Shown: positions 6,401 through 15,994, counted from the stretch's first letter. The stretch is DNA of 64,000 nt from Streptomyces sp. Root431 (GCF_001426585.1 NZ_LMEI01000006.1:486956-550955); one strand, 5' to 3'. Numbers and translations: made by a program. The notes: a model not told the origin generated them from the sequence alone.

Positions 6401-8590
6401 TCACAGTTCGGCTTCGGGCTCCGTGTCGCTGTCGTCCGCCACGGGCTCCTGGTTCAGGGTCGTCGCGATGAACGCCCTGATCGCGTTCTCCACCTTCTTC
6501 TGCAGGTAGCCGAACTCGTCCTCCGTGATCGTTCCCCGTTGTGCGTCCATGATCTGCCGATGGACCACCTGCCGGGCCGTCGAATTCGGCTCCACGACGC
6601 TGATCTGATAGCTGATCCACTCCGCCTGGAGAGGGAGCGAGCGTGCCGGATCCTGCTCGGGCGCGTGTCGGAGCGTCGCCTTCACGTCCAGCTCGATCGC
6701 CAGTCCCTCGTTGGCGAGTTGGGCGCGATAGCGGCGCAGGCCCGTCTCCATCGCCAATTGCTCCGTGTTCACGGCGTTCGTGCCGATCACGAGGTTCGCG
6801 GGCACGCTCGGGCCGTTGTCGCCGTCCCCGATCAGATGGCACCACTCGTACTTGGCCAGGGTTCCAGGGCTGCCGCCCGCGGCGCCGTTGGGGGCCATCC
6901 ACTGGTGCGCCTGCGTCCCGCCCATAGCCGTGGCCGTGCTCCGCCCCGCGGTCCTCCGGTCGTCGCTCGGAGGGATGGAGTTCGCCGTCTGCTGCCGCAC
7001 CGAAGCAGGGTTGGACAGGAGCTTCCCGAAGTATTCGGCATCGAATTCCTGCGCCGTCTTGAAATCGCGCTCGTCGTCCAGGAAGCGGGTGTCCCTCAGG
7101 CCCGTCTCCACGTAGAAGATGAACGGCTGATCCGATGATGTCGGCAGTGCCTCGAACGCCGGGCCCGGGTTGTCGTCCCGATTATTCGTGTCCATGTCGT
7201 GCTCGGCTATGAAGTCGTCCGGGCTCCCGAGCAGGGGGTTGATCCAGAATTCGAGATTGAGGCCCCACCGGTGATCGTAGAGGTAGGCCCTGCCCTGCGA
7301 GCCCCTGCCGCCGGAACGGGCGCTTTGACTGAGCACCTCGAACGGCCCGTTGACGTTGATGCTCGTCGGTGAGTTGAGGTCGTTGATCAGCTGGATCTTG
7401 TAGATGAAGTAATCGGAGTGGTAGAAGGCCGGGAACGTCCCGTGAAGGGCGCCCCTCCGCGTTCTCACGTCGACGTCCACCCAGCGCTCGCGCTCCAGGA
7501 GGGTCGCGCCGTGGTGGTTGAGATGAGCCCGCGCGTTCAGGGCGAAGTCGGGCTTGGTCGCCGTGATGCCTCCCGCCGCCCCCTCGCTGAGGGACGGGAT
7601 GATCATGAGGTCCAGGGAGTTCAACTGGTCGGCCTGCGCCTCCCGCACCACCGTGGCGGCGGCCGGCCGGGTCCCCCTGAGGGGCTGACTGAAGGAGAAG
7701 GAGCCGCCGAAGGAGGAGAAGGAACTGCTGCTGTCCTGGGACTGGGAGAAGTCCTGGGACTGCGAGAAGCCCTGGGACGGGAACATGAACTGGGACGGCG
7801 TCGGGGTGCTCGAACCCTGGCTCGACTGTCCGTAGGCGATCGTCTGCTGCGAGTCCGAGTCCATGTGGACGTCGCCGTCGGTGTCGAGGCTCATGGTGTT
7901 CCCGGTGTTCCCGGGCCACGGCATCATCCGCTGGACGACGCCGGTCTGCCCGGAGTCCGGTCCGGCGTCGGGCACCTCGTCGGCCCGGGGCGCGGGGGTG
8001 GCGCCCATCACGCGCCGCGCGTTCTGCTCCGCCTCGCGCTCGAACCGGTCGGACGGGTCGCTGACCTTCAGTCCGTCGCCGTTGTCCGTGCCCGCGACGG
8101 GTCCCTGCCGCTGCTGGATGACATGGGTCAACTCATGGGCGAGGGTGTGCCTGTCCGCGCCGCCGTCGCCGATGACGACATGGCTGCCGCTGGTGTAGGC
8201 GCGGGCGCCGACCTCGGCGGCCGAGGCCCTGGCGGCGCTGTCGTCGTGGATGCGGACGTCGGAGAAGTCGGCCCCGAGGCGCGCCTCCATGTCGGCCCGG
8301 GTGGCGTCGTCCAGCGGGGTCCCGCTGCCGCGCAGCACGTCGTGGACGGTCGAGCGCTGCACCTGAGGCTGTCCGGCCGTCCCGTGACCGCAACCTGCGC
8401 CGTGCTGGTGCTGCTCCGCCGCCCAGGAGTGGCCGGCCTGGCGCAGCATCTGCACGACGGCGGCGTTGCCCGCGCGGCCCTGGAGGGCGAGCAGACCCAG
8501 AGGGGTGCCGCCGCCGGGGGCCGGGGTCCTGGCCTGGGTCCGGTCGACCTGTTCGCCGTCGGGGCCTCGGGTCTGTTCGCTGGCGCGCAT
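6401..8590 (-). CDS. DUF4157 (eCIS core domain) protein with predicted C-terminal His-Me finger nuclease domain
   Basis: 729 residues, ATG preceded by GAGAGGAC. Residues ~1-60: LLALQGRAGNAAVVQML segment commonly found at the front of actinobacterial DUF4157 proteins. Residues ~90-165: DUF4157, with LDDATRADMEARLGADFSDV, VRIHDDSAA and the putative metalloprotease motif HELTH at 152-156. Residues ~240-320: Ser/Gln/Phe-rich linker with FSQSQD repeats. Residues ~330-560: unrecognised. Residues ~580-615: EWCHLIGDGDNG followed by NLVIGTNAVNTEQ, matching the H...N...N pattern of His-Me finger (DNA/RNA non-specific) endonucleases, with His 585, Asn 599 and Asn 608 as candidates. DUF4157 is associated with effectors and toxins of extracellular contractile injection systems. 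No injection-system structural genes and no obvious immunity gene lie nearby. Nuclease activity is inference from the motif. Confidence 0.82.
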   Translation of the reverse strand: MRASEQTRGPDGEQVDRTQARTPAPGGGTPLGLLALQGRAGNAAVVQMLRQAGHSWAAEQHQHGAGCGHGTAGQPQVQRSTVHDVLRGSGTPLDDATRADMEARLGADFSDVRIHDDSAARASAAEVGARAYTSGSHVVIGDGGADRHTLAHELTHVIQQRQGPVAGTDNGDGLKVSDPSDRFEREAEQNARRVMGATPAPRADEVPDAGPDSGQTGVVQRMMPWPGNTGNTMSLDTDGDVHMDSDSQQTIAYGQSSQGSSTPTPSQFMFPSQGFSQSQDFSQSQDSSSSFSSFGGSFSFSQPLRGTRPAAATVVREAQADQLNSLDLMIIPSLSEGAAGGITATKPDFALNARAHLNHHGATLLERERWVDVDVRTRRGALHGTFPAFYHSDYFIYKIQLINDLNSPTSINVNGPFEVLSQSARSGGRGSQGRAYLYDHRWGLNLEFWINPLLGSPDDFIAEHDMDTNNRDDNPGPAFEALPTSSDQPFIFYVETGLRDTRFLDDERDFKTAQEFDAEYFGKLLSNPASVRQQTANSIPPSDDRRTAGRSTATAMGGTQAHQWMAPNGAAGGSPGTLAKYEWCHLIGDGDNGPSVPANLVIGTNAVNTEQLAMETGLRRYRAQLANEGLAIELDVKATLRHAPEQDPARSLPLQAEWISYQISVVEPNSTARQVVHRQIMDAQRGTITEDEFGYLQKKVENAIRAFIATTLNQEPVADDSDTEPEAEL

Positions 8591-8759
8591 CGGGTCCTCT
8601 CGCGGGCGGCGCGATGGGACGGGCCCGGACACGCGCTTGCGGCGTGCCCGGGCCGGATACGCCGAAAACCCGGCGCGTACACGCCCTTCGCCTCACGGGA
8701 GAGTCTTCCGAGGGCCGCCAACGTTCGGCTAACGCGACGTCAGCGGCCCGCCGGGGACG

Positions 8760-9215
8760 TCAGCTGTCGGACAGGTCCCGGTCGACGGGCTCGACCACGA
8801 AGACCGGGATCTCGCGGTCCGTCTTCCGTTGGTAGTCCGCGTAGTCGGCGAAGGCCTCGACGGCCCGCTCCCACCACGCCTGCCGCTCCTCGCCCGTGAC
8901 GAGACGGGCCTTCATGTCCCAGACCCGCGGGCCGTCACGCAGCTCGACCAGGGGCGTGGCGACCAGGTTGTGGTACCAGACGGGGTGCTTGACCGCCCCG
9001 CCGTTGGACGCCACCAGCGCGTACGCGCCCTCGTGCTCGACGCGCATCAGCGGCGTCTTGCGGATCTTGCCGCTCCGCGCGCCGAGGTTCGTCACCAGGA
9101 CCACGGGCAGGCCGCGCATCGTGGTGCCCTTGGTGCCGCCGGACGACTCGTAGAGCTCGACCTGGTCGCGCACCCACGTCGACGTGCTCGGCTCGTACTC
9201 ACCTTCGAGGGGCAT
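8760..9215 (-). CDS. nitroreductase/deazaflavin-dependent oxidoreductase (DUF385, Ddn-like)
   Basis: 151 residues, a typical length for the split-beta-barrel F420-binding family of actinobacteria. Landmarks are [24 protein letters not shown] (phosphate and deazaflavin binding), [18 protein letters not shown] and [19 protein letters not shown]. Members transfer hydride from reduced coenzyme F420 to nitroaromatics, quinones or other electrophiles; the physiological substrate is not predictable. ATG start with AAAGGAC ribosome site. It lies upstream of and in the same direction as nothing obviously related; the next gene on this strand is the LysR regulator upstream. Confidence 0.88.
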   Translation of the reverse strand: MPLEGEYEPSTSTWVRDQVELYESSGGTKGTTMRGLPVVLVTNLGARSGKIRKTPLMRVEHEGAYALVASNGGAVKHPVWYHNLVATPLVELRDGPRVWDMKARLVTGEERQAWWERAVEAFADYADYQRKTDREIPVFVVEPVDRDLSDS

Positions 9216-9280
9216 GGCTGTCCTTTCGTTCGTGTCGCCTGCGCCGGCATCCGGACACCGGCGCCGCTCGCCCCCCGACG

Positions 9281-10246
9281 CTAGCCGACGTCCGGTCGCC
9301 CGTGCCCGCTCTGGAGGGGGTGCGGCGCGGGGTCCCCCGGCAGGCGTTCCAGAGCCGCGGCGACGTCCGTGCGGCGGGCGGCCTCCGTGAGCGCCCGGGC
9401 CATGACCGAGACCGGGTCCCGGGCCACCGTCACCAGGCCGACCGGCACCGTCCGCGTGGGCTCGACCAGCGGCACCGCCCGCATCCCGTACGGCACGCCG
9501 AAGACGTGCAGCCAGGTGTGCGGTACGACGCTCGCCCACCGGCCGGTGCGGACGTGGGCGAAGAGGGCGGCCACCGCATCGGTCTCCACCCGCGGCGAGG
9601 GCCGCACCCCGACCTCCGCGAACACCTCGTCGAGCACCTGACGCCCCTGCATCGCCTCGGTCAGCAGGCACAGCGGCAGCCGTGCGGCCTCCGCCCAGGT
9701 CGCCGTCATCCGGTGGACGAGGCCGTCGGCGGCGTCCGTCAGCAGCACGTACCGCTCCTCGTACAGCGGGACCGACCGGAAGCCCTCGGTGAGATCCTCG
9801 CGGAGGTACGTGATCCCGGCGTCGATCTCGAAGCTCCGCAGCTGCCGCAGCACGTCCTCCGAGGAGAGGTCCGCCCGCACCTCCACCGTGACCAGTGGAT
9901 GCGCCAGACAGAACGGGGCGGTCACCTGGGCGACCGCCCCGGACGCCGTCGGCACCGCGCCGATCCGGATCCTGCCGCCGAGCCCGTCGCGCAGGGCGCC
10001 GACCTCGCTCGTGAGGGCGTCGCGGTCGGCGAGGATCCGCCGTGCCCACACCACGATCCGCTCGCCCTCGGGCGTGAGGCCCTCGTACGCACGGCCGCGC
10101 AGGACCAGCGGGACGTCCAGCTCCTCCTCCAGCTTCCGGACGGCCTCGGAGAGCGCCGGCTGGGAGACGTGGCAGGCCTGGGCGGCGCGGGCGAAGTGAC
10201 GCTCCCTGGAGAGGGCCACCAGATATTCGAGTTGGCGGAAGAGCAC
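9281..10246 (-). CDS. LysR family transcriptional regulator
   Basis: 321 residues, normal family length. The N-terminal winged HTH reads [22 protein letters not shown]...[17 protein letters not shown], the defining LysR motif. The rest is the two-lobed periplasmic-binding-protein-like inducer domain ([27 protein letters not shown] and later). GTG start. It is divergent from the MoeA-like/FUSC pair across 256 bp. LysR regulators usually control the divergent gene, so it probably governs the molybdoenzyme-associated locus; this is inference from layout. The intergenic stretch is noticeably lower in GC and holds no recognisable gene. Confidence 0.92.
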   Translation of the reverse strand: MLFRQLEYLVALSRERHFARAAQACHVSQPALSEAVRKLEEELDVPLVLRGRAYEGLTPEGERIVVWARRILADRDALTSEVGALRDGLGGRIRIGAVPTASGAVAQVTAPFCLAHPLVTVEVRADLSSEDVLRQLRSFEIDAGITYLREDLTEGFRSVPLYEERYVLLTDAADGLVHRMTATWAEAARLPLCLLTEAMQGRQVLDEVFAEVGVRPSPRVETDAVAALFAHVRTGRWASVVPHTWLHVFGVPYGMRAVPLVEPTRTVPVGLVTVARDPVSVMARALTEAARRTDVAAALERLPGDPAPHPLQSGHGRPDVG

Positions 10247-10502
10247 CTCACCGGTCTACCCGACCGCCCGCCGGAATACCCGTCGCCCCTCGGCCGATCG
10301 GCTCGTGACGTGCCCCGGAGCGCCGATAGGCGCCGCCGATGACGTCATCGAGAAAGCCTCTTTGACTTCCCGATGGAATGCGCCGAAGGTGATCGGCGGG
10401 TGAATGTTCCGGTTTCGGCGGCCATCGGGAATGGCGATGAATTCCGGCTCGGCCATCGGCGGCTTTCGCACGAGAACAGGGCCTGAGGAGAAGGGGAGCC
10501 GG

Positions 10503-11684
10503 ATGTACCAAATGCGTCAATGGATCGCTGCGGCCGAGGCGGAATTGAACAGGGATTTCACGCTCGAACGACTGCTCGATCTGATGGCCGCGCCGGGGCC
10601 GACCGCCGAGCCCGGTCCGGAGGACGCCGAGCCCGGTCCGGCTGCCGAGCCCTTTCCGAACGCCCAGCCCCGCCCGTCCGCCGAGCCCGCTCCGACGCAT
10701 CACGCCCTGGCGTGGGAGCAGGCCCGCGCCCGCGCGCGGGACAGCGCCGGGCAGCCGCTGCCCCTCGTGACCCGCGACCTCGACGCGGCCCTCGGCCACG
10801 CCCTCGCCGCATCTCTGACGGCCCTGACGGGCCCGACGGCTCTGACAAGCCAGACCGACGTGCCACCGGCCGGATCCGTCCCCGCTCCTCCCCGCCGCCA
10901 GGAAGGTCGTACGGGCGAGGTGCTGCTTCCCGCCGGGACGGTCGTCACCCCGGTCGTCCTCGGTCTCGCGGCCGCCGCCGGTCACGACCGGCTCGCCGTG
11001 CATCGCCGCCCCTGCGTGGAACTCCTCCTCCTCGACGAGGAGTTGCCGCGGTCCGGCCCGGCCCGCGCCCATCGCGCCCCCGACGTCATCGGACCGCTCC
11101 TCCACCCGTGGCTGACCCGCCACGGTGCGGAGGTGATCGGCCGCCGCCGCGTCCAGGAAGACACCGCGCGGGTGCGGGATGCCCTGCGCGACTCCACCGC
11201 CGACGTCGTCGTCGCGGCCGGCGGTACGGCCGCCGGGCCCACGGACCCGCTGCGCACCGCCCTCGGCGGGTCCGGTGCGCGGCTCCTCGTCGACTCCGTC
11301 GCCGTACGGCCCGGACACCCCATGCTGCTCGCCGAGTTGCCGCCGTTCCCCGACGGCCGCCCCCGCCTCCTCGTCGGTCTGCCCGGCGACCCGCAGGCCG
11401 CCGTCGCCGGCGCGGTCACCCTCGCCGTACCCCTGCTGCGCCGCCTCGGCGGCCACGCGGACCCCGAGCCGTACCGGATGTCCGCCGCCGTGGACCTGCC
11501 CGGGCACCCGCACGACACCCGGCTGCTCCCGGTCCGGCGCGCGGCCCACGGGGTCGCCCCGCTCGCGTGCGACGGACCGGCGAAGCTGCTCGGTCTCGCG
11601 GTCGCCGACGGCCTCGCGGTCGTCCCGCCCGGCGGCGCACCGGCCGGAACCGACGTCGAGGTGCTGGAAGTACCGGGACCGTGA
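10503..11684 (+). CDS. MoeA-like molybdopterin-binding protein, shortened and divergent
   Basis: 393 residues. The C-terminal two-thirds matches the MoeA/MPT-adenylyltransferase layout. TGEVLLPAGTVVTPVVLGLAAAAGHDRLAVHRRP corresponds to the segment before the MPT-binding domain, ADVVVAAGGTAAGPTDPL to its GGxSxGxxD-like loop, and PRLLVGLPGDPQAAVAG to the conserved LPGNP loop (here PGDP). The N-terminal part is replaced by a helix (LERLLDLMAAPG) and an E/P-rich low-complexity stretch with AEPGP repeats. It may insert molybdenum for the neighbouring FdhF-type enzyme rather than serve as the housekeeping MoeA. Start ATG follows AGGAGAAGGGGAG. Its TGA overlaps the GTG of the FUSC gene. Confidence 0.78.
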   Translation: MYQMRQWIAAAEAELNRDFTLERLLDLMAAPGPTAEPGPEDAEPGPAAEPFPNAQPRPSAEPAPTHHALAWEQARARARDSAGQPLPLVTRDLDAALGHALAASLTALTGPTALTSQTDVPPAGSVPAPPRRQEGRTGEVLLPAGTVVTPVVLGLAAAAGHDRLAVHRRPCVELLLLDEELPRSGPARAHRAPDVIGPLLHPWLTRHGAEVIGRRRVQEDTARVRDALRDSTADVVVAAGGTAAGPTDPLRTALGGSGARLLVDSVAVRPGHPMLLAELPPFPDGRPRLLVGLPGDPQAAVAGAVTLAVPLLRRLGGHADPEPYRMSAAVDLPGHPHDTRLLPVRRAAHGVAPLACDGPAKLLGLAVADGLAVVPPGGAPAGTDVEVLEVPGP

Positions 11685-13441
11685 CGTCCGGAAGAGTGCG
11701 CCGGACGGCGGCTCGTGCGCGGAGCGCCCTCTCCCCGCGTGGGGCGCTCGCCCTGCAGAGCGTGGACGGCGCCCTGTCCTTCGCGCTGCGGGCCGCCCTC
11801 GCGATGGCGCTGCCCGCCCTGCCGATGGCCCTGGCGGGGCGGGCGGACCAGGCCGTCTACGCGATGCTCGGCTCCTTCACCACCACCTTCGGCCGCAACC
11901 TGCCGTACGCGCGGCGCGCCCGCGTGCTCGCCGTCGTCGCCGTGGCCATGACCGCCTGCGTGGGCGGCGGCTCGGCGCTCGCCGCGTGGGCCGATCCGAC
12001 GGCCGGGGGAGCGGGCGCCGCCGTGGTGGTCGTTGCGACGGCCGTCGTGGCCGGGCTCGCCAAGTTCGCCTGCGACGCGGCACGCCTCACCGGCCTCGGC
12101 GCGGTCCTGTTGCTTTTCTCCTTCGCCGTGGCGGCCAACGGCTCCTCGACGCCGGCCGACGTCCTGCCCCACACCGCCCTGGCCGCGACGGGCGCGGCCG
12201 TGGCCTGGGTGCTCGCCGTCGCCGGCCGGTTCGTCCATCCGGACCGGCCGCAGCGCCTCGCCGTGGCCGCGGCGCTCCGCGAGCTCGCGGACCTCCTCGA
12301 CGTCCAGGAGGCCACCGGCGCGGCGTACGGCAGGGGGCTTCCCCGGCATCGCGCGACCGCCGCCGTCCTCCAGGCGTACCGGACGCTGGGGCTCGTGCCA
12401 CCGACCGCCGCCGGAGCCGCACGCGGAGACCGCGGCGGCACCTGCGTGCGTCTCGCCGACCTCGCCTGGTCGCTGCTCATGGACCGCGCCCGCCGTCCGT
12501 CCGACGACCCCACCGGCCTGGCCCGCGTCCTCCGCGCCCAGGTCCGCCTGCTCGTGAGCCGTCGGCTGCGGGCCCCGCGGCTCCTGCCCGAACTCGCGCT
12601 CCTGTCCGCCCTGGCGAAGGACGACACCGCGCCCGGCCCGGCCTCGCCCGACCCGACCACGCGCCGCGCCGCCGAACTCCGGGCCGCGGAACTCCTGACG
12701 GGCCGCCCGAACTCCGCGACGCACGCCGCGGTCCTGCTCGTCCCCGCCCTGCGCATGGTCCTCGGCACCGGACTCGCGGGCGGCGCCGCCCTGCTGCTCG
12801 GCCTCGGCCACGGCTACTGGGCGGCCGTGTCCGCCGCCGCCGTCCTGCACTCGATCAACGTCCGTACGGCGACCCAGCGCGCCGTCCAGCGCACCCTCGG
12901 CACGGTCGTCGGTCTGGCGCTCGCCCTCGGCGTGCTCGCCGCGGGCCCCGAGCCCGTGGTGCTGGTCCTGGTGATCGTGCTCCTGGAGTTCCTGCTCGAA
13001 TACGTGGTCGCCCGGAACTACGGCCTCGGTGTCGTCTTCCTGACCCCGCTCGCCCTGCTGCTCACGGACCTGGCCGCCGCCTCGCCGGCCGGGGCGCTCG
13101 TCCAGGACCGGGCGCTGGGCAGCGTCCTCGGGATGGGCATCGCCCTGCTCTGCGCGCTGCTCGTCGTCCACGACCGGGCGGCGGTCCGGGCGCAGCGCGC
13201 GCTCGCCGCGTGCACGGCGGCGGCCGACGCGGCGGCACGCGCCCTGGCCGACGGGGCGGAGGGCGCGTACCCGCTCGTGCAGACGCGGCTCGCGGCGGCC
13301 GTCGTGGAGCTGCGCGAGGCCGACGACGCCGCGGCGGGCGAGCTCTGGCCCGCCGAGATGGACCCCACCGAACTGGCCGCCGCCGAGCAGCGCGCGTACC
13401 GGCTCCTGGAGCGGCTCGTCAGGCCGCCGGGCCGATCGTGA
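11681..13441 (+). CDS. FUSC family (fusaric acid resistance-like) membrane protein
   Basis: 586 residues. Two hydrophobic blocks of about six helices each (residues ~25-180 and ~355-490) are separated by a cytoplasmic region, as in the FUSC/YccS/aromatic acid exporter family. The characteristic AMLGSFTTTFGRN loop is near residue 60, and the second block contains GHGYWAAVSAAAVLHS and the RAVQRTLGTVVG motif of the FUSC_2 domain. Probably an efflux permease for aromatic or organic acids. The GTG start overlaps the MoeA-like stop as GTGA, so the two are translationally coupled. The last 23 bases overlap, in antisense, the end of the convergent molybdoenzyme gene. Confidence 0.85.
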   Translation: MTSGRVRRTAARARSALSPRGALALQSVDGALSFALRAALAMALPALPMALAGRADQAVYAMLGSFTTTFGRNLPYARRARVLAVVAVAMTACVGGGSALAAWADPTAGGAGAAVVVVATAVVAGLAKFACDAARLTGLGAVLLLFSFAVAANGSSTPADVLPHTALAATGAAVAWVLAVAGRFVHPDRPQRLAVAAALRELADLLDVQEATGAAYGRGLPRHRATAAVLQAYRTLGLVPPTAAGAARGDRGGTCVRLADLAWSLLMDRARRPSDDPTGLARVLRAQVRLLVSRRLRAPRLLPELALLSALAKDDTAPGPASPDPTTRRAAELRAAELLTGRPNSATHAAVLLVPALRMVLGTGLAGGAALLLGLGHGYWAAVSAAAVLHSINVRTATQRAVQRTLGTVVGLALALGVLAAGPEPVVLVLVIVLLEFLLEYVVARNYGLGVVFLTPLALLLTDLAAASPAGALVQDRALGSVLGMGIALLCALLVVHDRAAVRAQRALAACTAAADAAARALADGAEGAYPLVQTRLAAAVVELREADDAAAGELWPAEMDPTELAAAEQRAYRLLERLVRPPGRS

Positions 13442-15758
13442 CCTTGAGGTGCTTCATGATCGGCTGGTCGCTCTGGGTGCTGTAGTCGCTCAGCGCGCAC
13501 AGCACGTTCATCTCCGGCATGTAGCCGGCGGCGCAACCCCGGGGGATGTCGTACGGGACCGCGAGGTAGCCGCGCAGGAACCGCCGGCTGCCGTCCTTCG
13601 CGGTGCTCGTGATGTCGACGGGCCCGAGGTCGGGGATGCCGCGCTCGCGCATGTCGGCCCGGTTCATGAAGACGAGCGTGCGGAGGTTCTTGACGCCCCG
13701 GTAGCGGTCGTTGTCGGAGTAGATCGTGGTGTTCCACTGGTCGTGGGACCGCATCGTGCCGAGCGCCAGGGTGCCGGGGGCGGGGACGACGTCCGGCAGG
13801 GCCGCCGAGGAGAACTCGGCGCGCCCGGACGGCGTGAGGAAGACCAGTTCCCGGGCGGGCTGCTTGATGCGGAAGCCGAGCGGCAGCCGGACGCGCCGGT
13901 TGAAGTCCTCGAAGCCGTCGAGGGCCCGGGCCATGGTGTCGCGGATGCGGTCGTAGTCCTCGATGTACCACTCCCACGGCGTCGCGCTGCCGGGCAGCGC
14001 CGCGCGCGCCATGCCCGCGACGATGGCCGGCTCGGAGAGCAGGTGCGGCGACGCGGGGCGCTTCATGCCGACGGACAGGTGGACCATGCTCATCGAGTCC
14101 TCGACGGAGGTGCTCTGGATCCCCTTGCGCTGGTGGTCCTTCTCGGTCCGGCCGAGGCACGGCAGGATCAGGGCCCGGCGGCCGTGGACGACGTGGCTGC
14201 GGTTCAGCTTGGTGCTCACCTGCACGGTCAGGTCGCAGTTCGCGAGCGCCGCGTAGGTGTACGGGGTGTCCGGCGCCGCCAGGGCGAAGTTGCCGCCCAT
14301 GCCGACGAACACCGTGACGTCGCCGTCGTGCATGGCCGTGATCGTCCGGACGGTGTCCAGGCCGTGCTCGCGGGGCGGTTCGATCCCGCAGACCTCGGAG
14401 AGGCGGTCGAGGAAGGCCTCGCTCGGGCGGTGGTCGATGCCGCAGGTGCGGTTGCCCTGGACGTTGCTGTGGCCGCGGACGGGGGAGGGGCCCGCGCCCT
14501 CGCGGCCCAGATTGCCGCGCAGCAGCAGGACGTTGACGATCTCCCGGACCGTGTCGACGCCGTGCTCGTGCTGGGTGACGCCCAGACACCAGCTGACGAT
14601 GGACCGGTCGGCCTCCCCGTACACGCGCGCCGCCGCGAGGATGTCCGCGCGGCTCAGCCCGGACTGCCTCTCCAGCTGCTCCCACGACGTCGCCTCGCAC
14701 ACCGCGCGGTACTCGTCGAAGCCGGCCGTGTGCCGCTCGATGAACTCCCGGTCCAGCGCCTTGGGGTCGGTCTCCGACTGCTCCAGGATCGCCTTGGCCA
14801 TGCCGCGCAGCAGCGCCATGTCGCCGCCGATGCGCGGCTGGAGGTTCAGGGTGCTCGTCTTCGTCGTCTTGAAGAGGGCCATGTCGAGGAAGTCGTGGGG
14901 CACGATCGTGCGGGTCGCGGCCGCCTCGACCAGTGGATTGACGTGCACGATCTGCGCGCCGCGGTGGTGCGCCTCCGCGAGGGCGGTGAGCATCCGGGGC
15001 GCGTTGGAGGCGGCGTTGACGCCCAGGATGAACAGCGCGTCGGCGGACTCCCAGTCCTTCAGATCGACGGTCCCCTTGCCCGTGCCCAGCGAGGCCTGGA
15101 GGGCGCGGCCGCTGGCCTCGTGGCACATGTTGGAGCAGTCCGGCAGGTTGTTCGTGCCCAGTTCGCGGGCCATCAGCTGGTAGAGGAACGTCGCCTCGTT
15201 GCCGAGCCGGCCGGAGGTGTAGAAGGCCGCCCGGTGGGGGCTGTCCAGCTCCCGCAGGGTGCGCCCGACCACATCGAAGGCGTCCTTCCAGCTGATCGGC
15301 ACGTAGTGGTCCGTGTCCGGGTCGTAGACCATCGGCTCGGTCAGCCGGCCCTGGTTCTCCAGGTCGTAGTCGCTCCACCCGGCAAGCTCGGTCACCGAGT
15401 GCGCGGCGAAGAACTCGCGCCCGACCCGCTTCCTCGTCATCTCCCACGTGACGTGCTTGATGCCGTTCTCGCAGATGTCGAGGTGCAGGCCCTTGGTGTC
15501 GTCAGGCCACGCGCAGCCGGGGCAGTCGAACCCGGTGTTCTCGTGGTTCATCTTCATGATCGCGCGGGGGCCGTCCACGAGGGCGCCCTCGGCGAGGAGG
15601 AAGCGGGTCACGCTCTTGGCCGCGCCCCAGCCCGCCGCGGGGTGGTGGTACGGGTGGAACTCCGGTTCGCCCTCGGGAGTGGGCCCCACACGGGCCTCCG
15701 GCCGTTCCGGGTGCCGGGGACGTTCCTGGTCGGTGTTGTCGGCGCTGTCGGCGTTCAC
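13419..15758 (-). CDS. FdhF/YdeP family molybdopterin oxidoreductase
   Basis: 779 residues from the GTG at 15758. The N terminus carries NTGFDCPGCAWPD, the Cys-Pro-Gly-Cys of the YdeP group. The molybdopterin-binding domains show GRLGNEATFLYQL, NMCHEASGRAL, FILGVNAASNAPR, HVNPLVEAAATRT and RGHSNVQGNRTCGIDH. The C-terminal cap includes FLTPSGRAEF, MRSHDQWNTTIYSDNDRYRG and MNRADMRERGI. Members are formate-dehydrogenase-like enzymes of poorly defined substrate. An in-frame TTG at 15767 is possible, but spacing to the GGAAGGG site favours the GTG. Convergent with the MoeA-like/FUSC pair, which probably supports it. Confidence 0.9.
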   Translation of the reverse strand: MNADSADNTDQERPRHPERPEARVGPTPEGEPEFHPYHHPAAGWGAAKSVTRFLLAEGALVDGPRAIMKMNHENTGFDCPGCAWPDDTKGLHLDICENGIKHVTWEMTRKRVGREFFAAHSVTELAGWSDYDLENQGRLTEPMVYDPDTDHYVPISWKDAFDVVGRTLRELDSPHRAAFYTSGRLGNEATFLYQLMARELGTNNLPDCSNMCHEASGRALQASLGTGKGTVDLKDWESADALFILGVNAASNAPRMLTALAEAHHRGAQIVHVNPLVEAAATRTIVPHDFLDMALFKTTKTSTLNLQPRIGGDMALLRGMAKAILEQSETDPKALDREFIERHTAGFDEYRAVCEATSWEQLERQSGLSRADILAAARVYGEADRSIVSWCLGVTQHEHGVDTVREIVNVLLLRGNLGREGAGPSPVRGHSNVQGNRTCGIDHRPSEAFLDRLSEVCGIEPPREHGLDTVRTITAMHDGDVTVFVGMGGNFALAAPDTPYTYAALANCDLTVQVSTKLNRSHVVHGRRALILPCLGRTEKDHQRKGIQSTSVEDSMSMVHLSVGMKRPASPHLLSEPAIVAGMARAALPGSATPWEWYIEDYDRIRDTMARALDGFEDFNRRVRLPLGFRIKQPARELVFLTPSGRAEFSSAALPDVVPAPGTLALGTMRSHDQWNTTIYSDNDRYRGVKNLRTLVFMNRADMRERGIPDLGPVDITSTAKDGSRRFLRGYLAVPYDIPRGCAAGYMPEMNVLCALSDYSTQSDQPIMKHLKVTIGPAA

Positions 15759-15994
15759 GACTCTCAACCCTTCCGGCCTTCGGGCACGGGGAGGCGATAC
15801 GGCTCTCTTCGGCAGGCTAGGTCCGGTGGTGGGCGCCTGCCACTCGGCCCCGGGAGGCCCCGCGCGCCTCGGCCGGCCGGGCGGGGCCCCACCCGCGCCT
15901 CCGTCCGGCCGGGCGGTCCCGTCCGTACGCGGATACGCTGGCGCCGCCCCAATGATCTGTTTTGCAACTGTTTGTCTTGTTCGACGGGAGTCCC

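Noticed and set aside
10256..10471. 71-codon minus-strand frame between LysR and the MoeA-like gene
   Set aside because: Only moderate GC3, no clear ribosome site, and it covers the expected divergent promoter region.
10520..11680. In-frame N-terminal extension of the FUSC protein
   Set aside because: It reads through the MoeA-like gene in another frame with Arg/Pro-rich composition; the GTG at 11681 fits the family start.
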